Below, piece after piece: positions 27,128 to 36,437 of a stretch of 64,000 nt of DNA. The stretch comes from Chryseobacterium sp. ERMR1:04 (GTDB taxonomy: Bacteria > Bacteroidota > Bacteroidia > Flavobacteriales > Weeksellaceae). Numbering within the stretch: position 1 is the first letter of the stretch; every line of letters starts with the position of its first letter. The stretch is from contig NZ_LIRF01000008.1 in NCBI RefSeq assembly GCF_001297705.1, positions 744,001 through 808,000 of the forward strand. Reading direction: 5' to 3'. Both the position numbers and the translations under genes were made by a program. The notes beneath the pieces are model-generated. The model ran no database searches, had not been told where the DNA came from, and was given only the letters and a program-made list of their open reading frames with translations.

Positions 27128-27150
27128 AAGACTGCAAATTTTGCAGTCTT
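27128..27150 (+). terminator. hairpin terminator at the end of the rnr unit
   Basis: AAGACTGCAAA and TTTGCAGTCTT are directly inverted around one base (effective loop of a few bases) and followed by a long T run. Confidence 0.88.
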
Positions 27151-27258
27151 TTTTTTGTTTTAAAAAGCTTCCGAATATATATTGAAAACTTAAAAGAATT
27201 GGATTTTATCGACAAATAGAAATATAATTTTTAAATTTGGAAGAGAAACAATTTTTAA

Positions 27259-27945
27259 ATGTTTGAATTAGTACTATCTGCTGTTATTTTAGGATTCATG
27301 TTGAGTCTTGTTTTTATTGGCCCAATATTTTTCTTATTAATAGAAACCAGCTTCTCCAGAGGTCCTAAGCATGCTTTGGCCTTAGATGTAGGAGTAATTA
27401 CGGCAGACTTGTTGTGCATTATTGCAGCGTATTATGCAAGTGCAGATCTGGTGAGTTTAATAGATAAGCACCCCGGATTTTATAGGATCACCTCGATCTT
27501 AATTTTTGTATATGGTATTGTCATGATGGTCACGAAAACCAAAATGCATATGCCGGGTGAAGAGAGAATCATTGGTCAGAATTATTTTAAGACCTTCATG
27601 AATGGTTTTTTCTTTAATATTTTAAATGTTGGGGTTATTCTATTCTGGTTGGTTACGGTAATTTCAGTGAGAAAAGAATATCCGGATACGGGGAGTTTTA
27701 TCCTTTATATAGGGTTGGTGATTGGTACTTATTTATGTATTGATCTTGCTAAAATATTTTTGGCAAAACAATTTCATGATAAACTAACACAAACATTGGC
27801 CAATAAGATCAGACGAATTGTTGGGGTAATCCTTATCCTTTTCAGTTTCTTTATCTTTTTACAGAGCTTTAAAAAATTCAACCAATTTGACAAGCGACTA
27901 GAAGAAGCAGAGAAAAAAGAAGTTAAATTTCAAAAGAACAAATGA
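27259..27945 (+). CDS. LysE family transporter
   Basis: A 228-residue inner-membrane exporter of the LysE/RhtB superfamily with about six membrane segments. The N-terminal helix has GFMLSLVFIGPIFFLLIETSFSRGP (family signature: hydrophobic helix, GP, then a loop with SRG). Substrates of the family are amino acids or related small molecules; this one cannot be assigned. The charged tail (EEAEKKEVKFQKNK) overlaps the start of the next gene by four bases, so it is coupled to the LD-carboxypeptidase. Confidence 0.85.
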   Translation: MFELVLSAVILGFMLSLVFIGPIFFLLIETSFSRGPKHALALDVGVITADLLCIIAAYYASADLVSLIDKHPGFYRITSILIFVYGIVMMVTKTKMHMPGEERIIGQNYFKTFMNGFFFNILNVGVILFWLVTVISVRKEYPDTGSFILYIGLVIGTYLCIDLAKIFLAKQFHDKLTQTLANKIRRIVGVILILFSFFIFLQSFKKFNQFDKRLEEAEKKEVKFQKNK

Positions 27946-28877
27946 AAAAAATAATCTTTCCAAAGTCCCTTAAAAAAGGGGATAAAATAGCTATTATTTC
28001 CCCTGCCGGTGCTGTAGATGCATCTCAACTTGAAAAGGGAATAAAAATGATCAAGAATAAAGGTTTTGTTCCTGTTTTAGGAGAGCATCTTTATACTAAA
28101 TTCTCAAATGGTTACAATTACGCAGGGACAGAAAAGGAAAGAATAAAAGATATCAATTGGGCTTTAAATGATAAAAACATTTCTGCAGTTTGGGCTTCCA
28201 GAGGCGGATACGGATGTCAGCATCTGATTCAGCATTTGAAACTGGATAAATTTAAGCAAAACCCGAAATGGTATATTGGATATTCCGATAATACGGTAAT
28301 CCAAAGTTATTTGTTGAAGAAAGGTTTTGCCTCCATTCACGGGCAGACAATTAAAACTTCAAGCTTTGGAGTTACTGATGAAAGCTATGATCTGATCTTT
28401 GATATTTTAAAAGGAAAGACTTCGGAATATCACTTACAAGCTAGCCCATTTAATCAAAAAGGAAATATCAAAGGAGAATTGGTTGGAGGAAATTTAGCCT
28501 TAATCTATGCTCTTTTAGGAACAAAATATTCATTTGATTTTAAAGATAAAATTTTATTCATTGAAGATATTGGGGAGAATTTTTATGCATTAGATCGAAT
28601 GATTATGAGTTTGGAACTTGCCGGAGTTTTCACTAAAATTTCAGGTTTAATTGTTGGGGGAATGACCAACATGGGAGATGAAAAAGAAAATAAGCAATAC
28701 GAAAATAGCTTCGATGAATTTGCGTATCAATTAATCTCAGAAAGACTTTCAAAGTATCAGTTCCCCGTTGTTTTTGGTTTTCCAAATGGACATATTAAAG
28801 ACAACAGACCTTTGATTATTGGGAGCAAGATCTCTTTGAAAATAGGTAAAACCGTTTCAATTCGTTATAATAAATAA
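27942..28877 (+). CDS. LD-carboxypeptidase (peptidase S66)
   Basis: Cleaves the L,D bond that releases the terminal D-Ala from tetrapeptides in murein recycling. The 311-residue S66-family protein has AIISPAGAVD near the N terminus, the nucleophile in WYIGYSDNTVIQ (Ser about 111), GGNLALIYALLGT, IEDIGENFYALDRM (Glu) and the catalytic His in FGFPNGHIKDN. A related microcin self-immunity branch (MccF) exists; the general cell-wall role is more likely here. Start overlaps the LysE gene. Confidence 0.92.
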   Translation: MKKIIFPKSLKKGDKIAIISPAGAVDASQLEKGIKMIKNKGFVPVLGEHLYTKFSNGYNYAGTEKERIKDINWALNDKNISAVWASRGGYGCQHLIQHLKLDKFKQNPKWYIGYSDNTVIQSYLLKKGFASIHGQTIKTSSFGVTDESYDLIFDILKGKTSEYHLQASPFNQKGNIKGELVGGNLALIYALLGTKYSFDFKDKILFIEDIGENFYALDRMIMSLELAGVFTKISGLIVGGMTNMGDEKENKQYENSFDEFAYQLISERLSKYQFPVVFGFPNGHIKDNRPLIIGSKISLKIGKTVSIRYNK

Positions 28878-28880
28878 AAA

Positions 28881-29231
28881 ATGATATATTCAAAGTTTGT
28901 ACTTTCCTCTTTATTGATATTGGCGGGGATCTTACATTTTTTGAAGCCCCAGATTTTCATTAAAATAATACCTTCATATATCCCTTCTCATTTGAACATG
29001 GTTTATATAAGTGGTCTTATTGAAATTGTATGTGGAGTTCTATTGATCTTTCCTCAAACTCAAAAGTTGGGTGCCTATCTTAGTATATTATTGTTTATAG
29101 CGGTTTTTCCTGCTAATGTTGAAATGGCAAAAAGCTTTTATCAGACCCATCATAAATATTTCTGGCTTACTGTCTTGAGACTTCCTTTACAGATTGTATT
29201 AATCTGGTGGGCCTATCAATTTAGAAAATAA
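28881..29231 (+). CDS. DoxX/MauE-like small membrane protein
   Basis: A 116-residue four-helix membrane protein. The features VLSSLLILAGILHFLKPQIF, GLIEIVCGVLLIFPQTQKLGAYLS and LRLPLQIVLIWWAY fit the DoxX-like family, whose members support redox or respiratory membrane functions; the exact role is unknown. It lies three bases after the carboxypeptidase gene and its stop overlaps the next ATG by one base, so these belong to one operon. Confidence 0.82.
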   Translation: MIYSKFVLSSLLILAGILHFLKPQIFIKIIPSYIPSHLNMVYISGLIEIVCGVLLIFPQTQKLGAYLSILLFIAVFPANVEMAKSFYQTHHKYFWLTVLRLPLQIVLIWWAYQFRK

Positions 29232-29602
29232 TGGCAAATCACAACGACTTCGGAAAAAAAGCAGAAGATCTGGCTGTTGAATATTTACAAAAGAACGGCT
29301 ATAAAATCCTGGTAAGAAACTTTCGGTTTCAAAAAGCAGAGATTGATATTGTTACCGAAAAAGATAGTTTAATAGTTGTTGTGGAAGTAAAAGCTCGTTC
29401 AACAGATGCTTTTATGTTACCCCAAGAAGCGGTTAATAAAAGGAAGATATCATTAATCGTTTCTGCGGCCAATCATTATATGGAAAAATTTAATATAGAT
29501 CAGGAAGTAAGGTTTGATATTATCTCAGTTCTTCCCGATGAAAAAGGAAAACTCACTATCGAACATATAATAGGTGCTTTTGAAGCATTTGACGCTAACT
29601 AA
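29231..29602 (+). CDS. YraN-like endonuclease-fold protein (UPF0102)
   Basis: A 123-residue protein with the restriction-endonuclease-like fold of YraN. FGKKAEDLAVEYLQKNGYKIL is followed by the core acidic residues in AEIDIV and VVVEVKAR, giving an E/D-ExK arrangement, then EEAVNKRKI. The family is widespread, Holliday-junction-resolvase-like, and of unclear function. It is translationally joined to the DoxX-like gene. Confidence 0.9.
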   Translation: MANHNDFGKKAEDLAVEYLQKNGYKILVRNFRFQKAEIDIVTEKDSLIVVVEVKARSTDAFMLPQEAVNKRKISLIVSAANHYMEKFNIDQEVRFDIISVLPDEKGKLTIEHIIGAFEAFDAN

Positions 29603-29687
29603 TATTATATATGTATCAATTAACAGTTTACTAATAATTGTTATATTGATGAATTTTTAGACTGTTACATTTAGAATTAAACATTTT

Positions 29688-30437
29688 ATGAAAACAATAC
29701 TCATTACAGGCGCAACTTCCGGAATCGGAAAATCAACAGCAGAGCTTTTTGCAAAACAGGGAAACAGAATTATTATTTGCGGAAGAAGGGCTGAAGTTTT
29801 AGAATCATTAAAAACTGAGCTTTCTCAATATACCGAAATACTTAGTTTAGTATTTGATGTAAGGAATCTTGAAGAAGTAGAAAAAGCGATCTCATCTCTT
29901 CCAGAAGAATGGAAGAATATTGATGTTCTCATTAATAATGCCGGAAACGCACATGGTCTTGAACCTCTTTCAGCAGGAAATACCAATGATTGGGATTCTA
30001 TGATCGATGGAAATGTAAAAGGACTTTTATATGTGTCTAAAATGATTATTCCATCAATGAAAGAAAGAAATACCGGACATATCGTTAATATCAGTTCTGT
30101 TGCGGCTAGACAAACGTATGCTAATGGGGTTGTGTATTGCGCAACTAAAAAAGCGGTTGATGTAATTTCTGAGGGAATGCGTTTAGAATTAACTGAATTT
30201 GGAATTAAGGTGACCAATATTCAACCAGGCGCAGTGGAAACAGACTTTTCTTTAGTTAGATTTAAAGGAGATAGCGAAAAAGCGTCTACGGTATATGCCG
30301 GATATGAAGCCTTAAAAGCAGAAGATATTGCGGATGCAATTGCTTATTGCGTAAATGCTCCCAAACATGTGAGTGTTTCTGATATGACCATCTACCCTAC
30401 TTCACAGGCAGAACCGAGAACTATTTACAGAAAATAG
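29688..30437 (+). CDS. short-chain dehydrogenase/reductase
   Basis: A 249-residue classical SDR similar in layout to YdfG-type 3-hydroxy-acid/serine dehydrogenases. The cofactor loop is TGATSGIGKST (8-18), then an Arg pair (ICGRRAE) that favours NADP, INNAGNA, the Ser in NISSVAARQTYANG and the YCATKKAVD Tyr-Lys pair. The C-terminal part (QPGAVETDFSLVRFKGD, SVSDMTIYPTSQAEPRTIYR) is typical of the YdfG group. The physiological substrate is not certain. The next gene starts one base after this stop. Confidence 0.88.
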   Translation: MKTILITGATSGIGKSTAELFAKQGNRIIICGRRAEVLESLKTELSQYTEILSLVFDVRNLEEVEKAISSLPEEWKNIDVLINNAGNAHGLEPLSAGNTNDWDSMIDGNVKGLLYVSKMIIPSMKERNTGHIVNISSVAARQTYANGVVYCATKKAVDVISEGMRLELTEFGIKVTNIQPGAVETDFSLVRFKGDSEKASTVYAGYEALKAEDIADAIAYCVNAPKHVSVSDMTIYPTSQAEPRTIYRK

Positions 30438-30438
30438 A

Positions 30439-30879
30439 TTGAAAAAAATATCACTTTTCATTCTCATCTTTTCCTTTCTTTTTTGGTATGGCCAAGGCTT
30501 AAAATCTAGTCAAAAAGAAGCGAAATTATTTGAAAGCATTTCACTTTTAGATCAATACATGCAGAACAATGATGATAAGATAGTTAATATTTTATGTTCA
30601 GATGTTTCTTTTGGGCATTCAAATGGATGGGTTCAGACTATAGATGATTTTATAAAAGACTTTTCAAGCAAAAAAGTAATATATAAAGAAATCAAACAGC
30701 TTGAAATTTCTGATTTAAAAAGGCATAAGAATTTTGTAAGTATCAGAAGAAAAATCTATGTTTCTGGTTTGTATAAAGATCAAAAATTTGAAATGAAATT
30801 GGCTTTACTTGAAATTTGGATGAAAAAGAATGCGGTCTGGAAACTTTGGAGCCGTCAGAGTGTCGAAATAAAGCCATAA
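30439..30879 (+). CDS. secreted NTF2-like (DUF4440-type) protein
   Basis: A 146-residue protein with a signal peptide (MKKISLFILIFSFLFWYGQG). It appears to start with TTG: no ATG lies close by, the codons directly after it are Lys-Lys plus the hydrophobic core of the signal, and the upstream stop of the SDR gene is one base away. The mature part (LLDQYMQNNDDKIVNIL.. SFGHSNGWVQTIDDF.. VWKLWSRQS) matches the small SnoaL/DUF4440 fold, which often has non-enzymatic or binding roles. Function is unknown. Confidence 0.7.
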   Translation: MKKISLFILIFSFLFWYGQGLKSSQKEAKLFESISLLDQYMQNNDDKIVNILCSDVSFGHSNGWVQTIDDFIKDFSSKKVIYKEIKQLEISDLKRHKNFVSIRRKIYVSGLYKDQKFEMKLALLEIWMKKNAVWKLWSRQSVEIKP

Positions 30880-30957
30880 ATTTGCAGAATAAAAATAATT
30901 CCAAACTTTGTCATTGATTTAATTGATGAAGTAAATGAATAGATTTAATTATTAAAA

Positions 30958-31641
30958 ATGAAAATTTTATACCTCGAAACCTCTTCCAAAAACTGTTCTG
31001 TAGCGATATCAGATAATGGTAAACTATTGTGTGTTAGCGAAGAAGTTTCAGACAATTATAAACAGTCTGAGAGTTTACACACTTTTGTAGAATGGGCTTT
31101 GGAAGGAGCAGGGATTTCTATAAAAGAGATTCAGGCGGTTTCTTTAGGAAAAGGACCTGGTTCTTACACCGGATTAAGAATTGGGGCTTCATCAGCAAAA
31201 GGGTTTTGTTACGGACTAAAGATTCCATTGATTGCGGTTAATTCTCTTGAGACGATGATAGAGCCTTTTTTAGCGCAAAACTATGACTATATAATTCCAA
31301 TGGTCGATGCGAGAAGAATGGAGGTTTATACGGCTGTTTATGACGGCGAAACGGGAAAAGAACTTTCGCAGACAGAAGCTAAAATTTTAGATGAAACTTC
31401 TTTTGAAGAATTTAAAGATAAAAAAGTACTGTTTGTAGGAGATGGCGCAAAGAAAGCACAGGAAATTTTACAGCTTCCCAATGCTGAATTTAATGAAAGC
31501 ATCTACCCTTCTGCACAGTATTTAGTAAAGAAGACCTTAGAAAAAATTGAAAATAAAGAGTTTGAAGATATTGCTTATTTCGAGCCTTTTTATTTAAAAG
31601 ACTTCCATGGGGTAAAGAAAAAGAAATCAACAGATTCTTAA
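30958..31641 (+). CDS. tsaB: tRNA threonylcarbamoyladenosine biosynthesis protein TsaB
   Basis: Partner of TsaD and TsaE in t6A37 synthesis on ANN-decoding tRNAs. The 227-residue ASKHA-fold protein has ILYLETSSKNCSVAIS, SLHTFVEWAL, AVSLGKGPGSYTGLRIGASSAKG, VNSLETM and PMVDARRMEVYTAVYD, all typical of TsaB/YeaZ. It lacks the metal-binding HxxxH of TsaD. It is followed by a long bidirectional terminator shared with the convergent porW-like gene. Confidence 0.94.
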   Translation: MKILYLETSSKNCSVAISDNGKLLCVSEEVSDNYKQSESLHTFVEWALEGAGISIKEIQAVSLGKGPGSYTGLRIGASSAKGFCYGLKIPLIAVNSLETMIEPFLAQNYDYIIPMVDARRMEVYTAVYDGETGKELSQTEAKILDETSFEEFKDKKVLFVGDGAKKAQEILQLPNAEFNESIYPSAQYLVKKTLEKIENKEFEDIAYFEPFYLKDFHGVKKKKSTDS

Positions 31642-31658
31642 ATAATAAACGACACCAT

Positions 31659-31700
31659 AAAATAAGAAAAGCGAAGACTAATCTTCGCTTTTCTTATTTT
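31659..31700. terminator. long bidirectional terminator between tsaB and the porW-like gene
   Basis: A perfect 19-bp stem (AAAATAAGAAAAGCGAAGA and its complement) with a 4-nt loop. It touches the stop codon of the minus-strand gene. Confidence 0.88.
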
Positions 31701-34329
31701 ATTTAGTTTTTGCCGGAGTTGTTTTTTGAGGCTTCTGCCCCGGAGTACTGCCTGGCTGAGTAGGCGGCGGTGCAGGGGTAGACTCATCTAAAAGCATTGC
31801 ATTGCTATTGACAGTCTGCGCTGGTGCTGATGGCTGCGTAGATGGTGGTACATTTACATTTTGATTATTCATTTGCCCCCCATTATTATCCATATTCTGA
31901 GAAGTGGGTTGCTGTAATGGCTTACTTCCCGGTTTCTGAAGGGTATTTCCTTTAGTATCCGTTTCCTGGAACGAAAGCTCACTTTTCAGGTAATTAAGCA
32001 TCTCTTTGGCTTTGATTCCTTCAGGGGTTTTAGCGTAATTTAAAGCAATCTGCTCTAGCTGTAGAATCATTACTTCCTTACCGCTCGATTTTCCGCTATT
32101 AAAGGCATTCAATAAGTACATTTTTGGGACTAAGGCATCTTTCGGGTATTTCACAAGAGCTTGGTCCAATATCTGTTTACTTTCTGCAAATTTCTCAGAT
32201 TCAAACAAAGCATACGCCTTTTTATATTCATTTTGAACGTCTTCTGAAGATTTTACAAACGAATTGTTTTTAGGGTTTCTGGCAAACTCTGCGTAAGATG
32301 TATAAGGATAATCTTTTAATAAGATCTGTTTTGCTCGTTCTGAAGACTGAGGTGTCTTCTCATAATTCATGGCAAAGATCTCATATAAAGCCTGTAGCAT
32401 TACTTTTTCTTCAGGTTTTACATCTACCAGATCATACAATGTTTTAGTGGCTAAAGGAGTATTGGTAAAATAGTTCTGATACATAATTCCCAAGCCTAAA
32501 GAAGCCGTGTCTCTGTCTTTTTTAAGTTGATCTAATTTACCAAGATCAGTAGGAATCTGTTCGATGTAAAAACTAGGCTCAAAACGTCTTGGATTGGGTG
32601 CTGAAGTAACGCCCAACGCTTCATTCTTCATATCATCAATAGAGCTCATCTTTTTAGAGAAACGCCAGTTATCTACAAGCGCTCTATCTCCCCAAACTTG
32701 CTTAAATGAGGAAGATCCTTTTGATACCGTTCCTGTATTGCTGAAATAAAATCCTTTTGCTGAAGTTCCAAAGTTTTCAAAAGAGTTGGAACTATTCGCA
32801 AAAATAGAATTTGCACTATAATCTCCTGTATCAAAGCCTTTCGCTCTTTCTGCACGTCTTCTTTCAATCTCTTCTTTTTCTTCTTTTACTTTTAATTTAG
32901 CGATATGCTTGGTGAAAAAATCAGTTTTTTGAGCTTCAGACATCTTCGCTAAAGAAAGAATACTGTCATTTTTCTTGATCAGATAATAGTTTTTTGATAT
33001 TTTCTTGATGTTGATAGACTGTTCCTGTAAAAGAATTTTTGAAGGCTCATACGTCATCGCAACAAGTGCTGAGTCATAATAACTTCCGGCTCCGATATAA
33101 TCGTTTTTATCAAGGTAATCCTTCCCTATTTCATAGTAAGCCAAACCACGAACCTGTAAGTCTGAAACTTTTTCTTTTAAAGATTTTTTGAAAAGGTCCT
33201 GCGCTTCTTTTTTCTTACCTGCTTTATTGGCCATTAGCCCTAGCGCATAGTAAAATTCGTTCTTTCTAGATCCGTAAGTTCCTTTTTTACTGATACCTTC
33301 CAAATATTTTCTTGCTCCTTCATAATCGCCTTTTCCGTTAAAAGTTTTGGCAATTTCTATTTGAGATTTAACTTCAAATTCGAAATCATTAGCATATTTA
33401 TAGGCAGCCATGAAGCTTTCTCTGGCTTTCTCATTTTGATTTAACCCTTCTAAAACCTGACCTCTTAAGAAGGCAATTCTACTTTTCAGTTTTCTGTTGG
33501 AGTTCAATTCGTAAGCATTATCAAGCTCTTTTGCAGCCTCTTCCTTCTTTCCTGCATCTAAAAGAGATTCAGCATAATAAATACTTAATAGTTTTTTATC
33601 ATTTTTACCAATATCCTCTCCTTTTAACAGAGAAAATATTTCATGAGCTCTATGATAATCTTTCTTTTGATCATAGGCTACTCCACGATAAATTTTGGCT
33701 AAAGCAATCCTTTTATCATCCTTCATATGCGTGAAAACATAGTTCAACGCATCTAAAGCTTCTGAAGATTTGTTTTGGTAAATTCTTGATTGTGCAAGGA
33801 TAATGTAAGCATCAAAGATCTTTTTGTTCTTTTCTTCCCCATTTTTGATCACCGAATATTTATTGATCGCTTTTAAGGCTTTTGCTTCTGCAATTTCTAA
33901 AACGGTAGCACCTTTATTTTCTTGCTGGCCATTTTGTTCTACCTGATTGTTTTGATTATTGCCATTATTGTTACCTGGCATCCCCGGAGGAGCACCTGGA
34001 GGTCTTCCGGGAGCATTTCTACCTCCTGAATTATTTACTTCCGCCATTTTCATGGTGTTTTCAGCAAATGCAGAAGATTGCCCAAGATCACTGCCTAGAG
34101 GCTGGTCTTCAAAGGTAAGAATAGGAATATAAGGGGCATAAAAATTATCTTTATGTGCTTTATCTCTACTCGTAAATTCACTGTTCAACGCGTCTTTAGC
34201 GTTAAATAGTGTATTGTAATATGTGGAAAACCCTTTCATGAACTTCGATCGCTGGTCGGGCCTCTTGGGTTTTGATCCACAAGAGAGAACGATACAAGCT
34301 GCTAAAAGGAATAGGATATTTTTTTTCAT
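31699..34329 (-). CDS. TPR lipoprotein, PorW/SprE-like type IX secretion and gliding component
   Basis: An 876-residue lipoprotein (MKKNILFLLAACIVLSCGS; lipobox VLSC) followed by FMKGFSTYYNTLFNAKDALNSEF, the conserved start of the PorW/SprE family. A long series of TPR-like helix pairs runs over about 150-560 and again in the last third. The Gln/Asn/Pro-rich linker after residue 100 and the Pro/Thr/Gln-rich tail (from about 800) are low complexity. In Flavobacterium, SprE is needed for gliding and for the type IX secretion system. This window also encodes a type IX cargo (see the sorting-signal protein), so the pathway is expected to be present. Assignment rests on family resemblance. Confidence 0.78.
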   Translation of the reverse strand: MKKNILFLLAACIVLSCGSKPKRPDQRSKFMKGFSTYYNTLFNAKDALNSEFTSRDKAHKDNFYAPYIPILTFEDQPLGSDLGQSSAFAENTMKMAEVNNSGGRNAPGRPPGAPPGMPGNNNGNNQNNQVEQNGQQENKGATVLEIAEAKALKAINKYSVIKNGEEKNKKIFDAYIILAQSRIYQNKSSEALDALNYVFTHMKDDKRIALAKIYRGVAYDQKKDYHRAHEIFSLLKGEDIGKNDKKLLSIYYAESLLDAGKKEEAAKELDNAYELNSNRKLKSRIAFLRGQVLEGLNQNEKARESFMAAYKYANDFEFEVKSQIEIAKTFNGKGDYEGARKYLEGISKKGTYGSRKNEFYYALGLMANKAGKKKEAQDLFKKSLKEKVSDLQVRGLAYYEIGKDYLDKNDYIGAGSYYDSALVAMTYEPSKILLQEQSINIKKISKNYYLIKKNDSILSLAKMSEAQKTDFFTKHIAKLKVKEEKEEIERRRAERAKGFDTGDYSANSIFANSSNSFENFGTSAKGFYFSNTGTVSKGSSSFKQVWGDRALVDNWRFSKKMSSIDDMKNEALGVTSAPNPRRFEPSFYIEQIPTDLGKLDQLKKDRDTASLGLGIMYQNYFTNTPLATKTLYDLVDVKPEEKVMLQALYEIFAMNYEKTPQSSERAKQILLKDYPYTSYAEFARNPKNNSFVKSSEDVQNEYKKAYALFESEKFAESKQILDQALVKYPKDALVPKMYLLNAFNSGKSSGKEVMILQLEQIALNYAKTPEGIKAKEMLNYLKSELSFQETDTKGNTLQKPGSKPLQQPTSQNMDNNGGQMNNQNVNVPPSTQPSAPAQTVNSNAMLLDESTPAPPPTQPGSTPGQKPQKTTPAKTK

Positions 34330-34414
34330 TACTCAATATAACTAGCCAATTTACTTTTTATTATCAAAAGATTGATGATTTTGTAAAAATAATAAAATTT
34401 TATATTGAAAATAC

Positions 34415-34969
34415 TTATATTTCTTTCAAAATTTTGTAAACCAAATGGGTAGGAAGTCCCATTATCGTATAAAAACTACCGGATAGTTTTTTAATTTTCG
34501 CCATTCCAAGCCATTCTTGTATGCCATAGCTTCCTGCTTTGTCGAAAGGTTTGTAGTTTTGAACGTAATACTCTATTTCTTCATCTGAAATATCATCAAG
34601 TTCTACATCTGCTACATCTGTTTCTGTAATGGTTTTATCGATTGTTTTGATGGTAATTCCGGTATAAACCTGATGCGTTGTTCCAGATAGCTTCTGCAAC
34701 ATTCTCTTTGCATCTGCTTCATCTTTTGGTTTTCCCAAAATCTGATGATCAATGGCTACCACGGTATCTGAAGTCAATAAAACTTCATCGTCTACGAGAT
34801 TTCTGAATGCATTTGCTTTTAATTCAGCTAAATACGCTGCCGCCTCTCCTATTTCAATATTTTCGGGTAAGATTTCTTCACAATCTATTTTTACCACCTC
34901 GAAATCAAATCCTAAACTGGAAAGTAATTCTTTTCTTCGTGGCGATTGTGATGCTAATAGTAATTTCAT
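34415..34969 (-). CDS. maf: Maf-type nucleoside triphosphate pyrophosphatase
   Basis: Hydrolyses non-canonical or excess NTPs (dTTP/UTP in the YhdE type) to the monophosphate. The 184-residue protein has LASQSPRRKELL (residues 4-15), the catalytic Asp in VLLTSDTVVAID, GKPKDEADAKRML, and GSYGIQEW near the C terminus, all Maf hallmarks. It is the last gene of a minus-strand run with the KdsC-like phosphatase and the DUF2520 protein; this order is common in Flavobacteria. Confidence 0.93.
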   Translation of the reverse strand: MKLLLASQSPRRKELLSSLGFDFEVVKIDCEEILPENIEIGEAAAYLAELKANAFRNLVDDEVLLTSDTVVAIDHQILGKPKDEADAKRMLQKLSGTTHQVYTGITIKTIDKTITETDVADVELDDISDEEIEYYVQNYKPFDKAGSYGIQEWLGMAKIKKLSGSFYTIMGLPTHLVYKILKEI

Positions 34970-34979
34970 TATCAGTTAA

Positions 34980-35498
34980 TTATATAGATTGTGTGTTATC
35001 TTCCAGCCAGGTTCCCTGAATTTTCATTACTTGCTCAATGACATCACGTACTGCCCCACTTCCCCCTTGTTTTGGAGAAATGTAGTCGGAAATTCCTTTC
35101 ACCTCAGGAACTGCATTTTCGGGACACGTTGCAATAGCAGATGTCTCCATCATACGAATATCCGGAAGGTCATCTCCCATTGTTAAAATTTCTTCGTTTT
35201 TAAGATTGTATTTCTTTTTAAAATCTTCAAAATCAACCATCTTATTATGAGATTTTGCATAATAATCATGAATTCCAAGATAATTGATTCTGTGTTTTAC
35301 CATTTCATCATTCCCTCCTGTAATGACTCCGATTAAATAATTGTTTTTTAATGCTTTAACAACAGCATAGCCATCCAGAACATTCATTACTCTAGACATA
35401 TTTCCTCCAGGCATCAAATAAACACTTCCATCTGTGAAAACTCCGTCTACATCAAATACAAATGCTTTTATATCTTTTAATTTCTCTTTATAACTCAT
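34980..35498 (-). CDS. KdsC-like HAD phosphatase
   Basis: A 172-residue HAD-superfamily phosphatase of the 3-deoxy-D-manno-octulosonate 8-phosphate phosphatase type. It has the nucleophile motif FVFDVDGVFTDGSVYL, the Thr in ITGGN, the Lys in KSHNK, and GDDLPDIRMM. KdsC dephosphorylates KDO-8-P for lipid A core synthesis, which suits an outer-membrane bacterium; other small HAD substrates are possible because the family is broad. Its start overlaps the end of the upstream gene by 11 bases, so both are cotranscribed with maf. Confidence 0.88.
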   Translation of the reverse strand: MSYKEKLKDIKAFVFDVDGVFTDGSVYLMPGGNMSRVMNVLDGYAVVKALKNNYLIGVITGGNDEMVKHRINYLGIHDYYAKSHNKMVDFEDFKKKYNLKNEEILTMGDDLPDIRMMETSAIATCPENAVPEVKGISDYISPKQGGSGAVRDVIEQVMKIQGTWLEDNTQSI

Positions 35499-36237
35499 AC
35501 ATTTTTTTAATAGAATGATTCATTGTTTTATAGATCTCCAGACTTTCATCTTTCAATAATTCTTCATGCAACTGCAAAATACGTGCATCATTTCTTACGG
35601 CAGGTCCGGTTTGTGCAGATTTGGGTTCAATTTCATGGATTTTCTGAACGGTTTCATCAATCAGCGGTAAAAAATAATCAAACGGAATCTCCTGAGAATC
35701 TGAAATTTCCTTTGCTCTTGAAAAAAGATGATTCACAAAATTGCAGGCAAAAACTGCGGTTAAATGAATATACTTTCTCTTTTCGTGGGTGCTTTCCATT
35801 ACATTGTTGGAAATTTTAGAGGCAATTTCAAAAAGGAGCGCTTTATCTTCTTCATTTTCAGTCTCTATGAAGAAAGGAATCTTTTTGTAATCCAATTCTT
35901 TAGATTTAGAAAAAGTCTGTAAAGGATAAAGGCTTGATTTTCTGTACGCTCCTACTAAAACTTCTTTGGGTAGCGATCCGGATGTATGCACAACCAGACA
36001 ATCTTTTTTAGTAATGATCTTAGACACATTTTCTACAGAACTGTCACTTACACAAATGATATACAGATTTGCGTCTTCTAGTTTTTCTGTTGAATAAGGA
36101 ATATTTAATTCTTCAGAAATCTTATCGAGTTCTGCTCCGTTTCTTCCGAAAATCTGAGCTAATGGAATGTTATTCAGAACAAAAGCTTTTGCCAGATGAT
36201 AGGCTACATTTCCGGAACCAATAATTACAATTTGCAT
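35488..36237 (-). CDS. Rossmann-like/DUF2520 protein
   Basis: A 249-residue protein with an N-terminal NAD(P)-binding fold (IVIIGSGNVAYHLAKAF) and a C-terminal helical DUF2520 domain (HLTAVFACNFVNHLFSRAKEI). The arrangement resembles pyrroline-5-carboxylate reductase and 6-phosphogluconate dehydrogenase relatives. HTSGSLPKEVL and SLYPLQTFSK are family motifs. The reaction is not established. It is the first gene of the maf unit and overlaps the HAD gene. Confidence 0.85.
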   Translation of the reverse strand: MQIVIIGSGNVAYHLAKAFVLNNIPLAQIFGRNGAELDKISEELNIPYSTEKLEDANLYIICVSDSSVENVSKIITKKDCLVVHTSGSLPKEVLVGAYRKSSLYPLQTFSKSKELDYKKIPFFIETENEEDKALLFEIASKISNNVMESTHEKRKYIHLTAVFACNFVNHLFSRAKEISDSQEIPFDYFLPLIDETVQKIHEIEPKSAQTGPAVRNDARILQLHEELLKDESLEIYKTMNHSIKKMYEL

Positions 36238-36437
36238 AAAACAAAGATAATATTTTAAGCTGAGTTGAAAAAGGAAGTTGAACGCTAGAGGATGGAAGTT
36301 TTTGTAAATCTGCTTATTGCCCGCTGCTTCAAGTTTAAAACGTAACAGTCTGATATTATTTCAATATTTGGACTAAAAATTGAATAAGTAATTTAACTTT
36401 CCATTATTTTTGTAATCCAAAACAATGAAAGCATCTT